NCBI GenBank assembly: GCA_015067125.1
Contig: SVNB01000068.1
Location: forward strand, 1-10,283
Direction of reading: 5' to 3'
DNA length: 10,283 bases
Origin: Oscillospiraceae bacterium
GTDB lineage: Bacteria; Bacillota; Clostridia; Oscillospirales; Ruminococcaceae
Of this stretch, positions 1 to 6,847 are shown piece by piece. Position 1 is the stretch's first letter. Each line of letters opens with the position of its first letter. The notes below the pieces were generated by a model. That model made no database searches. It was not told the origin of the DNA and saw nothing but the letters and a program-made list of their open reading frames with translations. The position numbers were made by a program, and so were the translations under genes.

Positions 1-237
1 AAAGCCGGCGAATGTTCTTACGAAGCAGGTTCCCTTTTTATGGGCACTCTTATCGACGTGGAACGCATTACCAAACACTGTTCCAGCATCGGCGTTTCTC
101 TTGCGCTTCAGTATAAAAACAATTCCCTTTCCGAACAGGAATACGCAAGAAGAATCCACCGCGGCGATACCGAGCATTTTATGGAACATTATATTGATTA
201 TAAAAACGAATTTTATTCTTCCCTTGTGGCGGAATAA
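1..237 (+). CDS. C-terminal end of a PhoU-domain protein, probably a Na/Pi cotransporter (partial)
   Basis: Only the last 78 codons are present; the frame is open from the first base and ends in TAA. The piece contains GTLIDVERITKHCSSIGVSL, which matches the helix signature of PhoU-like domains (D/N-x-E-R-I-x-D/K-H-C-S-N/S-I), preceded by an ECSYEAGSLF segment and followed by a helix ending in a tyrosine- and phenylalanine-rich tail. In Clostridia this arrangement (short ECS-x-E-x-G run, ERI-x-x-HCS-x-I, then a 40-50 residue helical tail) is typical of the cytoplasmic PhoU domain closing Na/Pi cotransporter (PF02690-type) proteins, which would import or expel phosphate. A free-standing PhoU regulator is the alternative, because the membrane part lies outside the window. 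A strong terminator follows, so it is the last gene of its transcript. Confidence 0.68.
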   Translation, partial: KAGECSYEAGSLFMGTLIDVERITKHCSSIGVSLALQYKNNSLSEQEYARRIHRGDTEHFMEHYIDYKNEFYSSLVAE

Positions 238-250
238 ACCGGAACGCAAA

Positions 251-280
251 AATCCGTCTGCACCGCAGACGGATTTTTTT
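251..280 (+). terminator. Intrinsic terminator after the PhoU-domain gene
   Basis: Perfect 11-bp stem AATCCGTCTGC / GCAGACGGATT with a 3-nt loop (ACC), directly followed by five more T residues. It lies 14 nt after the stop codon of the upstream gene and separates it from the alcohol dehydrogenase transcript. Confidence 0.9.
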
Positions 281-331
281 GATGCCCGGAAAAGACTTAT
301 AAGCATTTTTGCAAATTTGGCATAAATCCCC

Positions 332-360
332 TTTATTTTTTAAACAGATTGGTATATAAT
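332..360 (+). promoter_or_regulatory. Putative sigma-A promoter for the Fe-alcohol dehydrogenase
   Basis: A perfect TATAAT lies at 355-360. The best -35 candidate is the weak TTTATT at 332-337, 17 nt upstream. A TGG at 350-352 ahead of TATATA (353-358) could act as an extended -10 and make up for the poor -35. It sits between the upstream terminator and the ribosome binding site (GGAGG at 393-397), leaving a leader of about 40 nt. No clear operator palindrome is seen. Confidence 0.5.
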
Positions 361-405
361 GTATTTGGATAAGTTTCCTCATCAAACAAAACGGAGGATT
401 TTTAT

Positions 406-1578
406 ATGCAGGATTTTAACCTTAAAACAAAAGTATATTTTGGAGAAAACGCGCTGGATCACCTTCTTGATAAGGACAGCAAATGCGCTTTTATTGTTGC
501 GGATCCTTTTACCGTAAAAAGCGGCCTTATCAAACAGGTTACAGATCGTCTTGATGCCACAGACGTACCCTATCTTATATATGATGATGTTGTGCCGGAT
601 CCTCCTATGGATAAGGTAATAGTCGGCGTTCAGAAGATTCTTGATCTTCGTCCGGACTGCATTATGGCAGTGGGCGGCGGCAGCGCAATGGATTTTACCA
701 AAGCGGTAAAAATGTTTGCCCACCGTGCAGATCCCACCTTTGATCCGCCCTTTGTGGCTATTCCCACCACAAGCGGCACCGGAAGCGAGGTTACCGAAGT
801 TGCCGTAATCACCGATCCGGAAAAAAAGACAAAATATCCCCTTGTTTCCGAAGAGCTTATAGCGGACGTTGCCATTCTTGATGCGGAACTTGTTAAAACC
901 GTTCCGAAAACCATCACCGCAGATACCGGTATGGATATCATCACCCATGCTATCGAAGCTTTTGTAAGTACCGGCAACAGCGAATTTTCCGATGCGCTTG
1001 CGGAGCGTGCCATCAAACTTTGCTGCCGCTATCTTTGCCGTTCCTATCTTAACAGCAGCGATATGGAAGCCCGAGGAAAAATCCACGTAGCTTCCTGTAT
1101 GGCGGGCATGGCTTTTAACGAAGCGGGGCTTGGCCTTAACCACGGCATGGCCCACCAGCTTGGCGCAAGGTTCCATATTCCCCACGGAAGAGCCAACGCA
1201 ATGCTTTTGCCCTGCATCATCAGCTATAACAGCGATATTACCAATATGACCATTCCGCACGATAATCTTCCGGCCTGCGTTAAAAAATACTGCGAAATTG
1301 CGGCTTCTCTTGGCATAGTAAACTTTAACGAGGTTTCTACCGTTCGTTCTTTTATGAACTATATCAAAATCCTTACCAGAGAAATGGATATGCCCTGCTG
1401 CATCAAGGATTTTGGCGGAATTACCAGAGAAGAATATTTTGCTGCCATTGACGAAATGGCCGAGGCTGCCCTTAAAGACGCCACCACCCGGACCAATCCC
1501 CGCGTTCCCATAAAAGAGGACGTTGTGGAAATTTACGAAGCCCTTTGGGATCTTCATCGTGACGACGACAGATATTAA
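406..1578 (+). CDS. Iron-containing alcohol dehydrogenase (group III, PF00465 type)
   Basis: The 390-residue product has the usual length of Fe-dependent alcohol dehydrogenases, cytosolic NAD(P)H enzymes that interconvert alcohols and aldehydes. The N-terminal Rossmann-like part holds the cofactor loop GGGSAMD (residues 90-96) and the PTTSGTGSE motif (120-128). The C-terminal helical part carries the metal ligands expected by comparison with FucO/lactaldehyde reductase: D177 and H181 in GMDIITHAIEAF, H246 in the GLNHGMAH segment, and H260 in the PHGRANAMLLP segment, with the conserved H250 between. All key residues are present, so it should be active. Start: ATG with GGAGG 8 nt upstream. It is transcribed alone, with its own promoter and terminator. 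The overall look is closest to the propanol/butanol dehydrogenase-like subgroup (PduQ, EutG, FucO relatives), but the substrate cannot be told from sequence; a fermentative NADH-recycling role is an inference. Confidence 0.92.
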   Translation: MQDFNLKTKVYFGENALDHLLDKDSKCAFIVADPFTVKSGLIKQVTDRLDATDVPYLIYDDVVPDPPMDKVIVGVQKILDLRPDCIMAVGGGSAMDFTKAVKMFAHRADPTFDPPFVAIPTTSGTGSEVTEVAVITDPEKKTKYPLVSEELIADVAILDAELVKTVPKTITADTGMDIITHAIEAFVSTGNSEFSDALAERAIKLCCRYLCRSYLNSSDMEARGKIHVASCMAGMAFNEAGLGLNHGMAHQLGARFHIPHGRANAMLLPCIISYNSDITNMTIPHDNLPACVKKYCEIAASLGIVNFNEVSTVRSFMNYIKILTREMDMPCCIKDFGGITREEYFAAIDEMAEAALKDATTRTNPRVPIKEDVVEIYEALWDLHRDDDRY

Positions 1579-1584
1579 GCAAAA

Positions 1585-1607
1585 AGCACCCTGCGGGGTG
1601 CTTTTTT
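1585..1607 (+). terminator. Intrinsic terminator after the Fe-alcohol dehydrogenase
   Basis: Stem AGCACCC / GGGTGCT (7 bp, extendable by A-T pairs) with a 4-nt loop TGCG and a run of T residues to 1607, beginning 6 nt after the TAA stop. Confidence 0.88.
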
Positions 1608-1621
1608 AATTGAGAATTAAA

Positions 1622-1778
1622 AATTCGGCCCCCTTGCCCAAAGGGATACTTTCTGTAGGGACCGTCGTCCCCGACGGTCCGTTTTTTCGGAACGCTGAGG
1701 ACAGCGTTCCCTACGGTTGGCAATTCGGCCCCCTTGCCTAAAGGGGGCTGGATTTTTTAACCGCCTGCGGTTAAAAAA
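1622..1778. repeat. Palindromic intergenic repeat cluster with a 24-bp direct repeat
   Basis: A 24-bp segment starting AATTCGGCCCCCTTGCC occurs at 1622-1645 and again at 1722-1745, exactly 100 bp apart, with one mismatch. Between the copies is a 60-bp palindromic module (1655-1714). It is bounded by GTAGGGA (1655-1661) and TCCCTAC (1708-1714) and contains two hairpins: GGACCGTCG/CGACGGTCC (1659-1680) and GGAACGCT/AGCGTTCC (1689-1710). After the second copy comes a perfect 12-bp stem TTTTTTAACCGC/GCGGTTAAAAAA (1753-1778). None of this encodes a believable protein. It resembles the REP/BIME-like mosaics between genes of gut Clostridia; that comparison is from memory. Confidence 0.75.
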
Positions 1779-1810
1779 GACTGGGGGATTGTTTTATAAA
1801 TTACCGGCGC

Positions 1811-2002
1811 ATTTTATTGAAATGTCGTAGGGGCGGCCCTGTGTGGCCGCCCGAAAAAACAGCGAACAAACAAAAATATAACAGGGTTTGCCCTCATCCG
1901 TCATTTGCTTCGCAAATGCCACCTTCCCCCAGGGGAAGGCTGCCCTCCGGGTTACCTGTTATCTCTACTCCGTCTGATTCGCAGACAACTCCTCCGAGGA
2001 GG
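1811..2002. repeat. Interspersed mosaic repeat, copy A (192 bp)
   Basis: Nearly identical to 8760-9025 (copy B), from ATTTTATTGAAA on the left to GAGGAGG on the right, apart from a few small indels and one 74-bp module missing here. It is a string of small hairpins: GGGCGGCC/GGCCGCCC (1831-1852), CATTTGC-TTC-GCAAATG (about 1903-1919), CCTTCCCC/GGGGAAGG (1922-1939), GTCTG/CAGAC around the TTCG at about 1979-1982, and CTCCTC-CGA-GGAG near the right end. No terminal transposase, target duplication or coding content is visible. Open frames across it are artefacts of its GC-rich composition. Confidence 0.85.
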
Positions 2003-2025
2003 TTTGAACATTTACGTGGCTGCCT

Positions 2026-2062
2026 CAAAAAAACGAGCACGGCATTTATTTACCGTGCTCGT
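2026..2062 (-). terminator. Terminator of the yhbD-bactofilin operon
   Basis: Perfect 10-bp stem ACGAGCACGG/CCGTGCTCGT (2033-2042 with 2053-2062) with a 10-nt loop. On the minus strand it is followed by a run of seven T residues (A run at 2026-2032). It lies about 20 nt after the stop of the bactofilin gene and marks the operon end next to repeat copy A. Confidence 0.88.
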
Positions 2063-2084
2063 CTTGTTTTTTATGCGGTGCTCA

Positions 2085-2852
2085 TCAGATTTTTTCGCAT
2101 CTTCCTACTTTGGATTTTGAAGAAACCTCGGCACTTTCTGTATATTGCACAAGGTCTATTTCGCAGTCTTCGCCAATCATAACATATCTGCCCGTTACGG
2201 TTTTGGCTTTGGTGTGCTCAATTATAATTTCGTCGCCTTCTATGCTTTCTGCAACGGTAAAATCGCATTTGCTTTTGCCAAAAAGTTTTGCTATAAGGCC
2301 TTTTTCTCGTTTATTTTCAATAACGATTTTGCTTCCGCCAACGCTTTCCGCTTTGGAACCGGTGGAAGAATCCAGATCAATGCGCAGATTTTCCGCATTA
2401 ATAAGTCCTCCGCAGGAAATTCCGCCGGAAATATAAGCGTTTTCCGCTTCAAGGTCGCCGGTTACTTTAAGTCCGCCGGCAACATTAAGCTCCGAAGCTT
2501 TGATGTTTCCCTCACATTTAAATCCTCCGGAAACTTCCGCGTAACCGGAAGAAACAAGATCGCCCGTTGTTTTAAGCGCACCGGCAACTTTTATGGTTTC
2601 GGCGCAAAGTCCGCCGGTTTTTGTGCTTCCGGAAGAACGGAATTCCTTTGCGGTAATCTTTCCGTCGCAGGAAAAAGCTCCGGAAACTTTGATATCCTCT
2701 TCACACTCAATTTCCGCGTTGCCGGAAAAAGCTCCCGCACTTTGAAACTGTTTGCAGCGAATAAGTCCTTCTGCTTTTGCGCTGCCGCTTATTGTTACTT
2801 TATCGTATTCTCCGGCGCCCAAAACACCGGAACCTGCAATCTTCATATCCAT
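2085..2852 (-). CDS. Bactofilin-like polymer-forming protein (YhbE/YhbF type)
   Basis: The 255-residue product has no signal peptide or membrane segment and is probably a cytoplasmic filament former. Residues 19-155 contain eight degenerate beta-helix turns of the form x-V-x-G-x-(6)-G-x-(L/I), with conserved glycines at about 23, 40, 58, 75, 91, 109, 126 and 143. That is a steady 16-18 residue period, as expected for the bactofilin right-handed beta-helix. Residues 160-255 are a second part with KREKGLIAKLFGK (about 182-194) and IGEDCEIDLVQY near the end, resembling the C-terminal half of Bacillus YhbE/YhbF (BacE/BacF) as I remember them. Cysteine is unusually frequent for a cytosolic protein (33, 50, 62, 83, 113, 147). 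The ATG has AAAAGGAG 8 nt upstream, inside the end of the preceding gene, from which it is separated by only 2 nt, so the pair is co-translated. Family-level assignment is good; the role in shape, motility or envelope is inferred. Confidence 0.82.
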   Translation of the reverse strand: MDMKIAGSGVLGAGEYDKVTISGSAKAEGLIRCKQFQSAGAFSGNAEIECEEDIKVSGAFSCDGKITAKEFRSSGSTKTGGLCAETIKVAGALKTTGDLVSSGYAEVSGGFKCEGNIKASELNVAGGLKVTGDLEAENAYISGGISCGGLINAENLRIDLDSSTGSKAESVGGSKIVIENKREKGLIAKLFGKSKCDFTVAESIEGDEIIIEHTKAKTVTGRYVMIGEDCEIDLVQYTESAEVSSKSKVGRCEKI

Positions 2853-2854
2853 GG

Positions 2855-3250
2855 TCAGTTCTCCTTTTTTAAATCCAGAATTTGGCTTAAATCAACGGTT
2901 TTTCCGTCTTCAAAAACGCCTTTTATGCCTTTTATATCTTTGATTCTGAAAGTTTTTTCACCAAATACGGTATCTATTACGATTTTTGCGTTTGTTTCTT
3001 CCTCGCCAAAAATTTTTTCCGCAAGCTCATCAAGAAGAATATCTTCTTTTTTTGCAAGAATAAGCTCCACCCGCTCAAAAATAAGGTCTGCCGGAAAAAA
3101 AGTTTCCTGCCCGGTCGAAGTGGATTTTTTTATAAACCATTCTTCGGGAATAAGCCCTTTGCGCTTCCAGCGGTAAAGCGCCCCGTAAGAAATGGAGTAT
3201 TTTTCTAAAAGCTGCTTTTTGGATATAAGGTTTTCTTCGCTGAACTGCAC
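2855..3250 (-). CDS. YhbD-like (DUF4004 type) MerR-like HTH protein
   Basis: 131 residues. The N-terminus (about 8-35) reads as a MerR-like helix-turn-helix: LISKKQLLEKYSISYGALYR, then WKRKGLIPEEWF. It is followed by the conserved GQETFFP segment (47-53) and a helix rich in charged residues. These motifs match my memory of Bacillus subtilis YhbD, which in that species also precedes bactofilin genes (yhbE, yhbF). The C-terminal 45 residues are a small beta-rich tail of unknown role. The start is GTG at 3250-3248, supported by a perfect AGGAGG (3258-3263) 7 nt upstream; no better start is available. It is the first gene of a two-gene operon with the bactofilin. It could be a DNA-binding regulator of its own promoter, or an accessory protein that uses an HTH-like fold for another purpose; the sequence does not decide this. 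Confidence 0.75.
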   Translation of the reverse strand: MQFSEENLISKKQLLEKYSISYGALYRWKRKGLIPEEWFIKKSTSTGQETFFPADLIFERVELILAKKEDILLDELAEKIFGEEETNAKIVIDTVFGEKTFRIKDIKGIKGVFEDGKTVDLSQILDLKKEN

Positions 3251-3285
3251 AAATCCGCCTCCTGTTCTGTTTTATCCGCGCGGTG

Positions 3286-3300
3286 CGTAACATTGTTACG
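3286..3300. promoter_or_regulatory. Operator palindrome 2 (CGTAACATTGTTACG)
   Basis: Perfect 7-1-7 inverted repeat CGTAACA-T-TGTTACG. On the minus strand it begins 5 nt after the -10 hexamer, so it covers the probable transcription start of the yhbD-bactofilin operon. Its centre is 27 bp from that of the second palindrome. Confidence 0.8.
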
Positions 3301-3305
3301 ATTGC

Positions 3306-3335
3306 ATTATAGCGTAACAGTGTTACGTTTGTCAA
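3306..3335 (-). promoter_or_regulatory. Near-consensus promoter of the yhbD-bactofilin operon
   Basis: Both hexamers are perfect: TTGACA (3330-3335) and TATAAT (3306-3311), with an 18-nt spacer. An operator palindrome fills most of the spacer and another follows the -10. Such a strong core combined with two operators points to repression. The leader is about 45-50 nt before the GTG start. Confidence 0.85.
3313..3327. promoter_or_regulatory. Operator palindrome 1 (CGTAACAGTGTTACG)
   Basis: Perfect 7-1-7 inverted repeat CGTAACA-G-TGTTACG lying between the -35 and -10 hexamers. It is identical in both arms to the palindrome at 3286-3300 and differs only in the central base. A dimeric repressor bound here would block RNA polymerase. 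Confidence 0.82.
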
Positions 3336-3346
3336 TACTTTTTTGC

Positions 3347-3377
3347 AAAAAAATAACCGCCGTTTTTTCGGCGGTTA
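3347..3377 (-). terminator. Terminator of the mreC-mreD-mrdA operon
   Basis: Stem TAACCGCCG/CGGCGGTTA (3354-3362 with 3369-3377) with a 6-nt loop, then seven T residues on the minus strand (A run 3347-3353). It begins about 15 nt after the mrdA stop codon and ends about 12 nt before the -35 hexamer of the next promoter. Confidence 0.9.
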
Positions 3378-3392
3378 AATATCGGCTTGTTT

Positions 3393-5405
3393 TTATGGCA
3401 CAAGAATATTGTTTTCGGGGGAATCTCCGCTTTCTGTACCAAAATAATACTGCAAAATTTCTTTTGCAACCGGGGCCGCGGTATAGCCCTGCCAGCCTTT
3501 TTCTATAACAACGGCAATGGCTATCTGCGGATCATCCGCAGGCGCAAAACAAATAAAGGTACTGTTTACGGTTTTTGTTGTGGTCTGGGGCGTACCGGTT
3601 TTGGAAGCAACCGGCATATCAAAATCTGCCCAGACAAAACCGGAAGAATCCTGAGAAGACTGAAGCATTCCGGAAAGAACGGTTTCGTAAGTGTAATCCG
3701 TCATCCCCATATCAGAAAGCACCTCTATCGGCGTTTCGTAAATAACTTCGGAAAAATCGTGGGAGTTTATGGATTTTACAAAATGGGCGTTTACCCTTAC
3801 TCCCTTGTTTGCAATGGTGGCAACATAGTTTGCCATCTGTACGGGCGAAAAAAGGCTGTAGCCCTGGCCGATAGAAGCCTGCAGAACGTCGCCGTTGTTC
3901 CAATATATGCCCTTGTTTGAGGCCCAGTCTGGGTTTGAAACCTGGCCGATGCGCTCTTTTATCTCTACGCCGGTGGGTTCGCCAAGGCCGTAATAATATG
4001 CGTACTGACGGATGTTATCTATTCCCATAATGCGGCCGATTTCGTAAAAGAATATATTGCAGGAATAACCAAGGGCGTGACGCACGTTGATTTTTCCGTG
4101 GTGGCCAAGGCAGGTGGGCTGATAGTCCGTAAAATAAGTATAGACGTGCTGGCAGTCAACGGTGCTTCTGGCGGTGATGTTTTCCAGCTGCAAAGCCGCC
4201 GTTGCCACAACGGGTTTAAAGGTGGAACCGGGAGCATAGGTACCCTCTGTAGCGCGGTTAAAAAGCGGATTATATTCCGTTTCCACAAGGGTTGCGTAAT
4301 CCTGATAATAGGTGGAAAGGTTATACGAAGGATAGTTTGCCGCCGCAAGGATTTCTCCGGTGCCGACGTCTATAACAACCGCCACGCCGCCTTCGGATTC
4401 CTTGCCTTTTCCGGCTTCTGCCGTGGAACGCAGATTGAGTATCTGCTTTTCGAGGGCGGAAAAAGTTACGCGCTGCAAATCCATATCTATGGTAGAAATA
4501 ACCGCCGCGCCGGGAACAGCCTCTTCGATCACCTCTTCGCTGATGATCTCTCCGTTGGCATCATAAGTTACCTTCAGCTTACCGTCCTTGCCTTTAAGCT
4601 GGCTTTCAAAAGCTGCTTCCAGGCCGCTTTTGCCGATGATATCGTTCATGCCGTAAACGGTTTTATCCAGATTGGCATATTCTTCTTCATAAATTATTCC
4701 GGTTATACCGATTATATGGGGCGCAACGTCACCGTTGGGGTATTCCCTTTCGTAATTTTCTGTTATCTCTATGCCCTGAAAATAATAGCTGTGTTCGCTG
4801 ATTATATTTATTGTGGTGGAAGAAACGTCCTTTGCAAAGGTATATGGGGTTATATAGTTATAACCCACCCTTTCCATTTCATAGCGAACTCCTGCGACCT
4901 TGCGAAAATCCTCGTCGCTCATACCTTCCAGGTCGTAACGCTCTTTAAGGCGAAAAACCACGTCCTCCGCGGAAGCAAAATCCGCAATATCAAGGGTGGA
5001 ACGCAGACGCTTCCGGGCGGTTTCTGTTCCGGTGTATTCAAAAGGAGCTTCTTTTGTGATAGGAAGATTATCTATCCACTCTTCGCCGTTTTCTTCCAGA
5101 ATAGAAATAAGTTCCAGAATAATGGAGTTTTCGGAATCCGTTACGATGTTGTTTTTATCCACCGTTATATCATAACGCACCCTGTTTGTGGCAAGGGGTC
5201 TGCCGTAACGGTCATAGATATTCCCGCGGGAAGCTTCTATTGTTTTTGTTACGGAATATCCTTCTGTAAGATAGCTGCGGTAACTTTCGCCCTCGACTAT
5301 CTGCATGGTCATAAGTCGAATAAGTATTATAAGCGCCGCAATTATAACAATAACGATGAATATCGTCTGGCGCGAACGCGAAATATTCTGATTTTTATCT
5401 GCCAA
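3393..5405 (-). CDS. mrdA: Penicillin-binding protein 2 (class B transpeptidase, elongasome)
   Basis: The 670-residue class B PBP cross-links peptidoglycan during cell elongation, working with RodA and the MreBCD complex. A single N-terminal transmembrane anchor (about 13-32) is followed by the pedestal domain, which contains the conserved RGNIYDRYGRPLA segment (60-72). The transpeptidase domain carries all three catalytic motifs: S394-T-F-K397 (nucleophile and base) in GSTFKP, S448-C-N450, and K602-T-G604. A Cys/His cluster (C418, H420, C432, H435, H436) lies between the first two motifs and could bind metal or form a disulfide. There are no PASTA repeats, fitting PBP2 rather than a FtsI/SpoVD type. 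The start is TTG at 5405-5403: AAAGGAG (5416-5422) lies 10 nt upstream, the frame is closed by TGA at 5414-5412, and the nearby ATG at 5415-5413 is out of frame and stops after six codons. It follows mreD by 30 nt. Confidence 0.93.
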   Translation of the reverse strand: MADKNQNISRSRQTIFIVIVIIAALIILIRLMTMQIVEGESYRSYLTEGYSVTKTIEASRGNIYDRYGRPLATNRVRYDITVDKNNIVTDSENSIILELISILEENGEEWIDNLPITKEAPFEYTGTETARKRLRSTLDIADFASAEDVVFRLKERYDLEGMSDEDFRKVAGVRYEMERVGYNYITPYTFAKDVSSTTINIISEHSYYFQGIEITENYEREYPNGDVAPHIIGITGIIYEEEYANLDKTVYGMNDIIGKSGLEAAFESQLKGKDGKLKVTYDANGEIISEEVIEEAVPGAAVISTIDMDLQRVTFSALEKQILNLRSTAEAGKGKESEGGVAVVIDVGTGEILAAANYPSYNLSTYYQDYATLVETEYNPLFNRATEGTYAPGSTFKPVVATAALQLENITARSTVDCQHVYTYFTDYQPTCLGHHGKINVRHALGYSCNIFFYEIGRIMGIDNIRQYAYYYGLGEPTGVEIKERIGQVSNPDWASNKGIYWNNGDVLQASIGQGYSLFSPVQMANYVATIANKGVRVNAHFVKSINSHDFSEVIYETPIEVLSDMGMTDYTYETVLSGMLQSSQDSSGFVWADFDMPVASKTGTPQTTTKTVNSTFICFAPADDPQIAIAVVIEKGWQGYTAAPVAKEILQYYFGTESGDSPENNILVP

Positions 5406-5435
5406 AGATATTCATCTCCTTTCGGCAAAAGATTT

Positions 5436-5960
5436 TTATTCCCTTGTTTCTTCCGGTTCAAATTTTTTGTGCAGCCACCGGAAAAGCGCGCAATACGGAA
5501 GAGAAAAAATCGAAGAAAGCACCGCCTGGGGCGCAATTACCGTATAAAAGAAAACGTCAAGATCCGGATATTCATAAAGAACAAACGCAAAGAAAAATTC
5601 CAAAGCGGAACGCAGAAAAACCGCCGCAAGGCAAAGCAGCATTATGTTTATGGTGCTTCTGCGAAAAATATATATTGTTGCAAGCCCTGCCAGAACGCAA
5701 AAAGAAAGATAAATAAAAGCGTTGAAGCCAAAAACCGTTTCCGAAGCGCTGTCGCACAAAAGTCCCGCAAAAAAGCCGAAAAGCCCGCCGGCGAATTCGC
5801 CTTCGAAAACGGCGATGCAGATGCAGGCAGGCAGAACAAGAATAGGCTTTATTCCAAAAAATTCAAAAAGCCCGGGCGTAGTCTGGATTATGTATGAAGC
5901 AAAAACTATAACAAAACAGGTAAAAAACTTAATTACCTTGCGGCGAAAATACTTTGTCAT
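5436..5960 (-). CDS. mreD: Rod shape-determining protein MreD
   Basis: The 174-residue product is almost entirely hydrophobic, with about five membrane segments (near 10-28, 38-56, 58-75, 80-98, 104-128 and a last one near 138-160, boundaries approximate) and a charged C-terminal tail KKFEPEETRE. Size, composition and position between mreC and mrdA identify it as MreD, the membrane partner of MreC in the elongasome. The sequence itself is poorly conserved in this family, so context carries much of the assignment. Its ATG overlaps the mreC stop as ATGA (5957-5960), which implies translational coupling. Confidence 0.88.
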   Translation of the reverse strand: MTKYFRRKVIKFFTCFVIVFASYIIQTTPGLFEFFGIKPILVLPACICIAVFEGEFAGGLFGFFAGLLCDSASETVFGFNAFIYLSFCVLAGLATIYIFRRSTINIMLLCLAAVFLRSALEFFFAFVLYEYPDLDVFFYTVIAPQAVLSSIFSLPYCALFRWLHKKFEPEETRE

Positions 5961-6838
5961 TCGGCTTCGCCGCCTTCCTCCGCGTTTTTGGAATATCCCT
6001 GGGACTGCCCATTAAAGGACTTGATTACCAGAACTTCCGTAACGTCAAAAATATCTGCGGCGGGTTCTATATCCGCTACAAGAGAAAGCCCGCTGGAATC
6101 CACCTCTATGCTTTTTACCGTTCCCACCGGCAAATCTTTGGGGAACACGCCGCCGATGCCGGAAGTTACAATAAGGTTGCCGGAAGCAATGCCGGATTCT
6201 TTGGGAAGATATTTAAGCTTGCAAAGCCCTTCGGAAGAAAGGCTGATATCGCCGGTAACTATGCCGGAATCTCGGGTGGCAACGTCATAAACGCCCGCTT
6301 CCACAGAAATATCCAGAATGGTGCGCACGTGGGAATAGGTAAGACCCACTTCCCACACAATTCCCACAAGGCCGTCCGCGGTGATAACCGGGTCTGCCGC
6401 TTCAACGCCGTCAAGGCTTCCCTTATCTATGGTAAAGGAACCAAAGCGGTTGGTGGAATCTCGGCCGATGACGGTGGCCGTTGCGAAGTCGTAATCCGGG
6501 TTGGTTTCTTTAAGCTGCAAAAATTCGCGGAACTGTTCATTTTCGCGCTTGATACTTTCGTAGTCAACAAGCTTTTCGTTTGCTTCTCTAAGTTTTTCTT
6601 CCAGTTCCTGAACTTTAAGATAGTTTTCCTCTGCGTGAACAAATCTGTCCAGAAAATCGTTTACGGAATTTGTTACGGAGGAACTTAAATTAAGAAAAGG
6701 CTGAGAAATAACAGAAACCGCCTGAGAAAGAAAAACATCGGCACTGCCGGAAGATGCGGCCCTTATCATAAGTGCCAGAGAAAAAACCGCCAGCGCGCAA
6801 AGCACCTTAAAATACCAGCTTTTTAAAAACTTCTGCAC
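5957..6838 (-). CDS. mreC: Rod shape-determining protein MreC
   Basis: The 293-residue product has a short cytoplasmic N-terminus, one transmembrane helix (about 10-27), a coiled coil (about 68-111, rich in E/K/L with QELEEKLREANEKL), and the external MreC beta domain (from about 115), where segments such as ADGLVGIVWEVG and SGIGGVFPKDLPVGTVKSI are typical of the family. MreC links MreB/RodA to the wall transpeptidase PBP2. I place the start at GTG 6838-6836 instead of the longer GTG 6850-6848, because the latter is part of the Shine-Dalgarno run AAAGGAGGTG (6848-6857) itself; the chosen start lies 9 nt after that run. It is the first gene of the mreC-mreD-mrdA operon, separated from mreB by a terminator. 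Confidence 0.92.
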   Translation of the reverse strand: MQKFLKSWYFKVLCALAVFSLALMIRAASSGSADVFLSQAVSVISQPFLNLSSSVTNSVNDFLDRFVHAEENYLKVQELEEKLREANEKLVDYESIKRENEQFREFLQLKETNPDYDFATATVIGRDSTNRFGSFTIDKGSLDGVEAADPVITADGLVGIVWEVGLTYSHVRTILDISVEAGVYDVATRDSGIVTGDISLSSEGLCKLKYLPKESGIASGNLIVTSGIGGVFPKDLPVGTVKSIEVDSSGLSLVADIEPAADIFDVTEVLVIKSFNGQSQGYSKNAEEGGEAE

Positions 6839-6847
6839 GGTGCGCCG

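Noticed and set aside
382..1557. Long minus-strand frame of 391 codons opposite the alcohol dehydrogenase
   Set aside because: It is the antisense shadow of a gene with all family motifs; it has no promoter or ribosome binding site and its sequence is low-complexity in G, K, F and I.
1622..1745. CRISPR array from the 24-bp direct repeat
   Set aside because: Only two copies, the interval is itself palindromic, and no cas gene is present.
1608..2025. Insertion sequence remnant
   Set aside because: No transposase fragment, no long terminal inverted repeats around the whole region and no visible target duplication.
1817..2182. Open frame of 121 codons beginning MKCRRGGPVWPPE, and its counterpart at 8766-8978 beginning MKLRRGGPVWPPE
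   Set aside because: Both lie in the mosaic repeat and their shared start is just the translated GGGCGGCC hairpin. The frames diverge after small indels, lack ribosome binding sites, and have no protein-like composition.
2145..3176. Plus-strand frame of 343 codons opposite the bactofilin and YhbD-like genes
   Set aside because: Repetitive content mirrors the beta-helix repeats of the real gene; no start signal.
4077..5897. Long plus-strand frame of 606 codons opposite mrdA and mreD
   Set aside because: Antisense shadow of two well-supported genes. Such long shadows arise because the real genes seldom use TTA, CTA and TCA codons, whose complements are stops.
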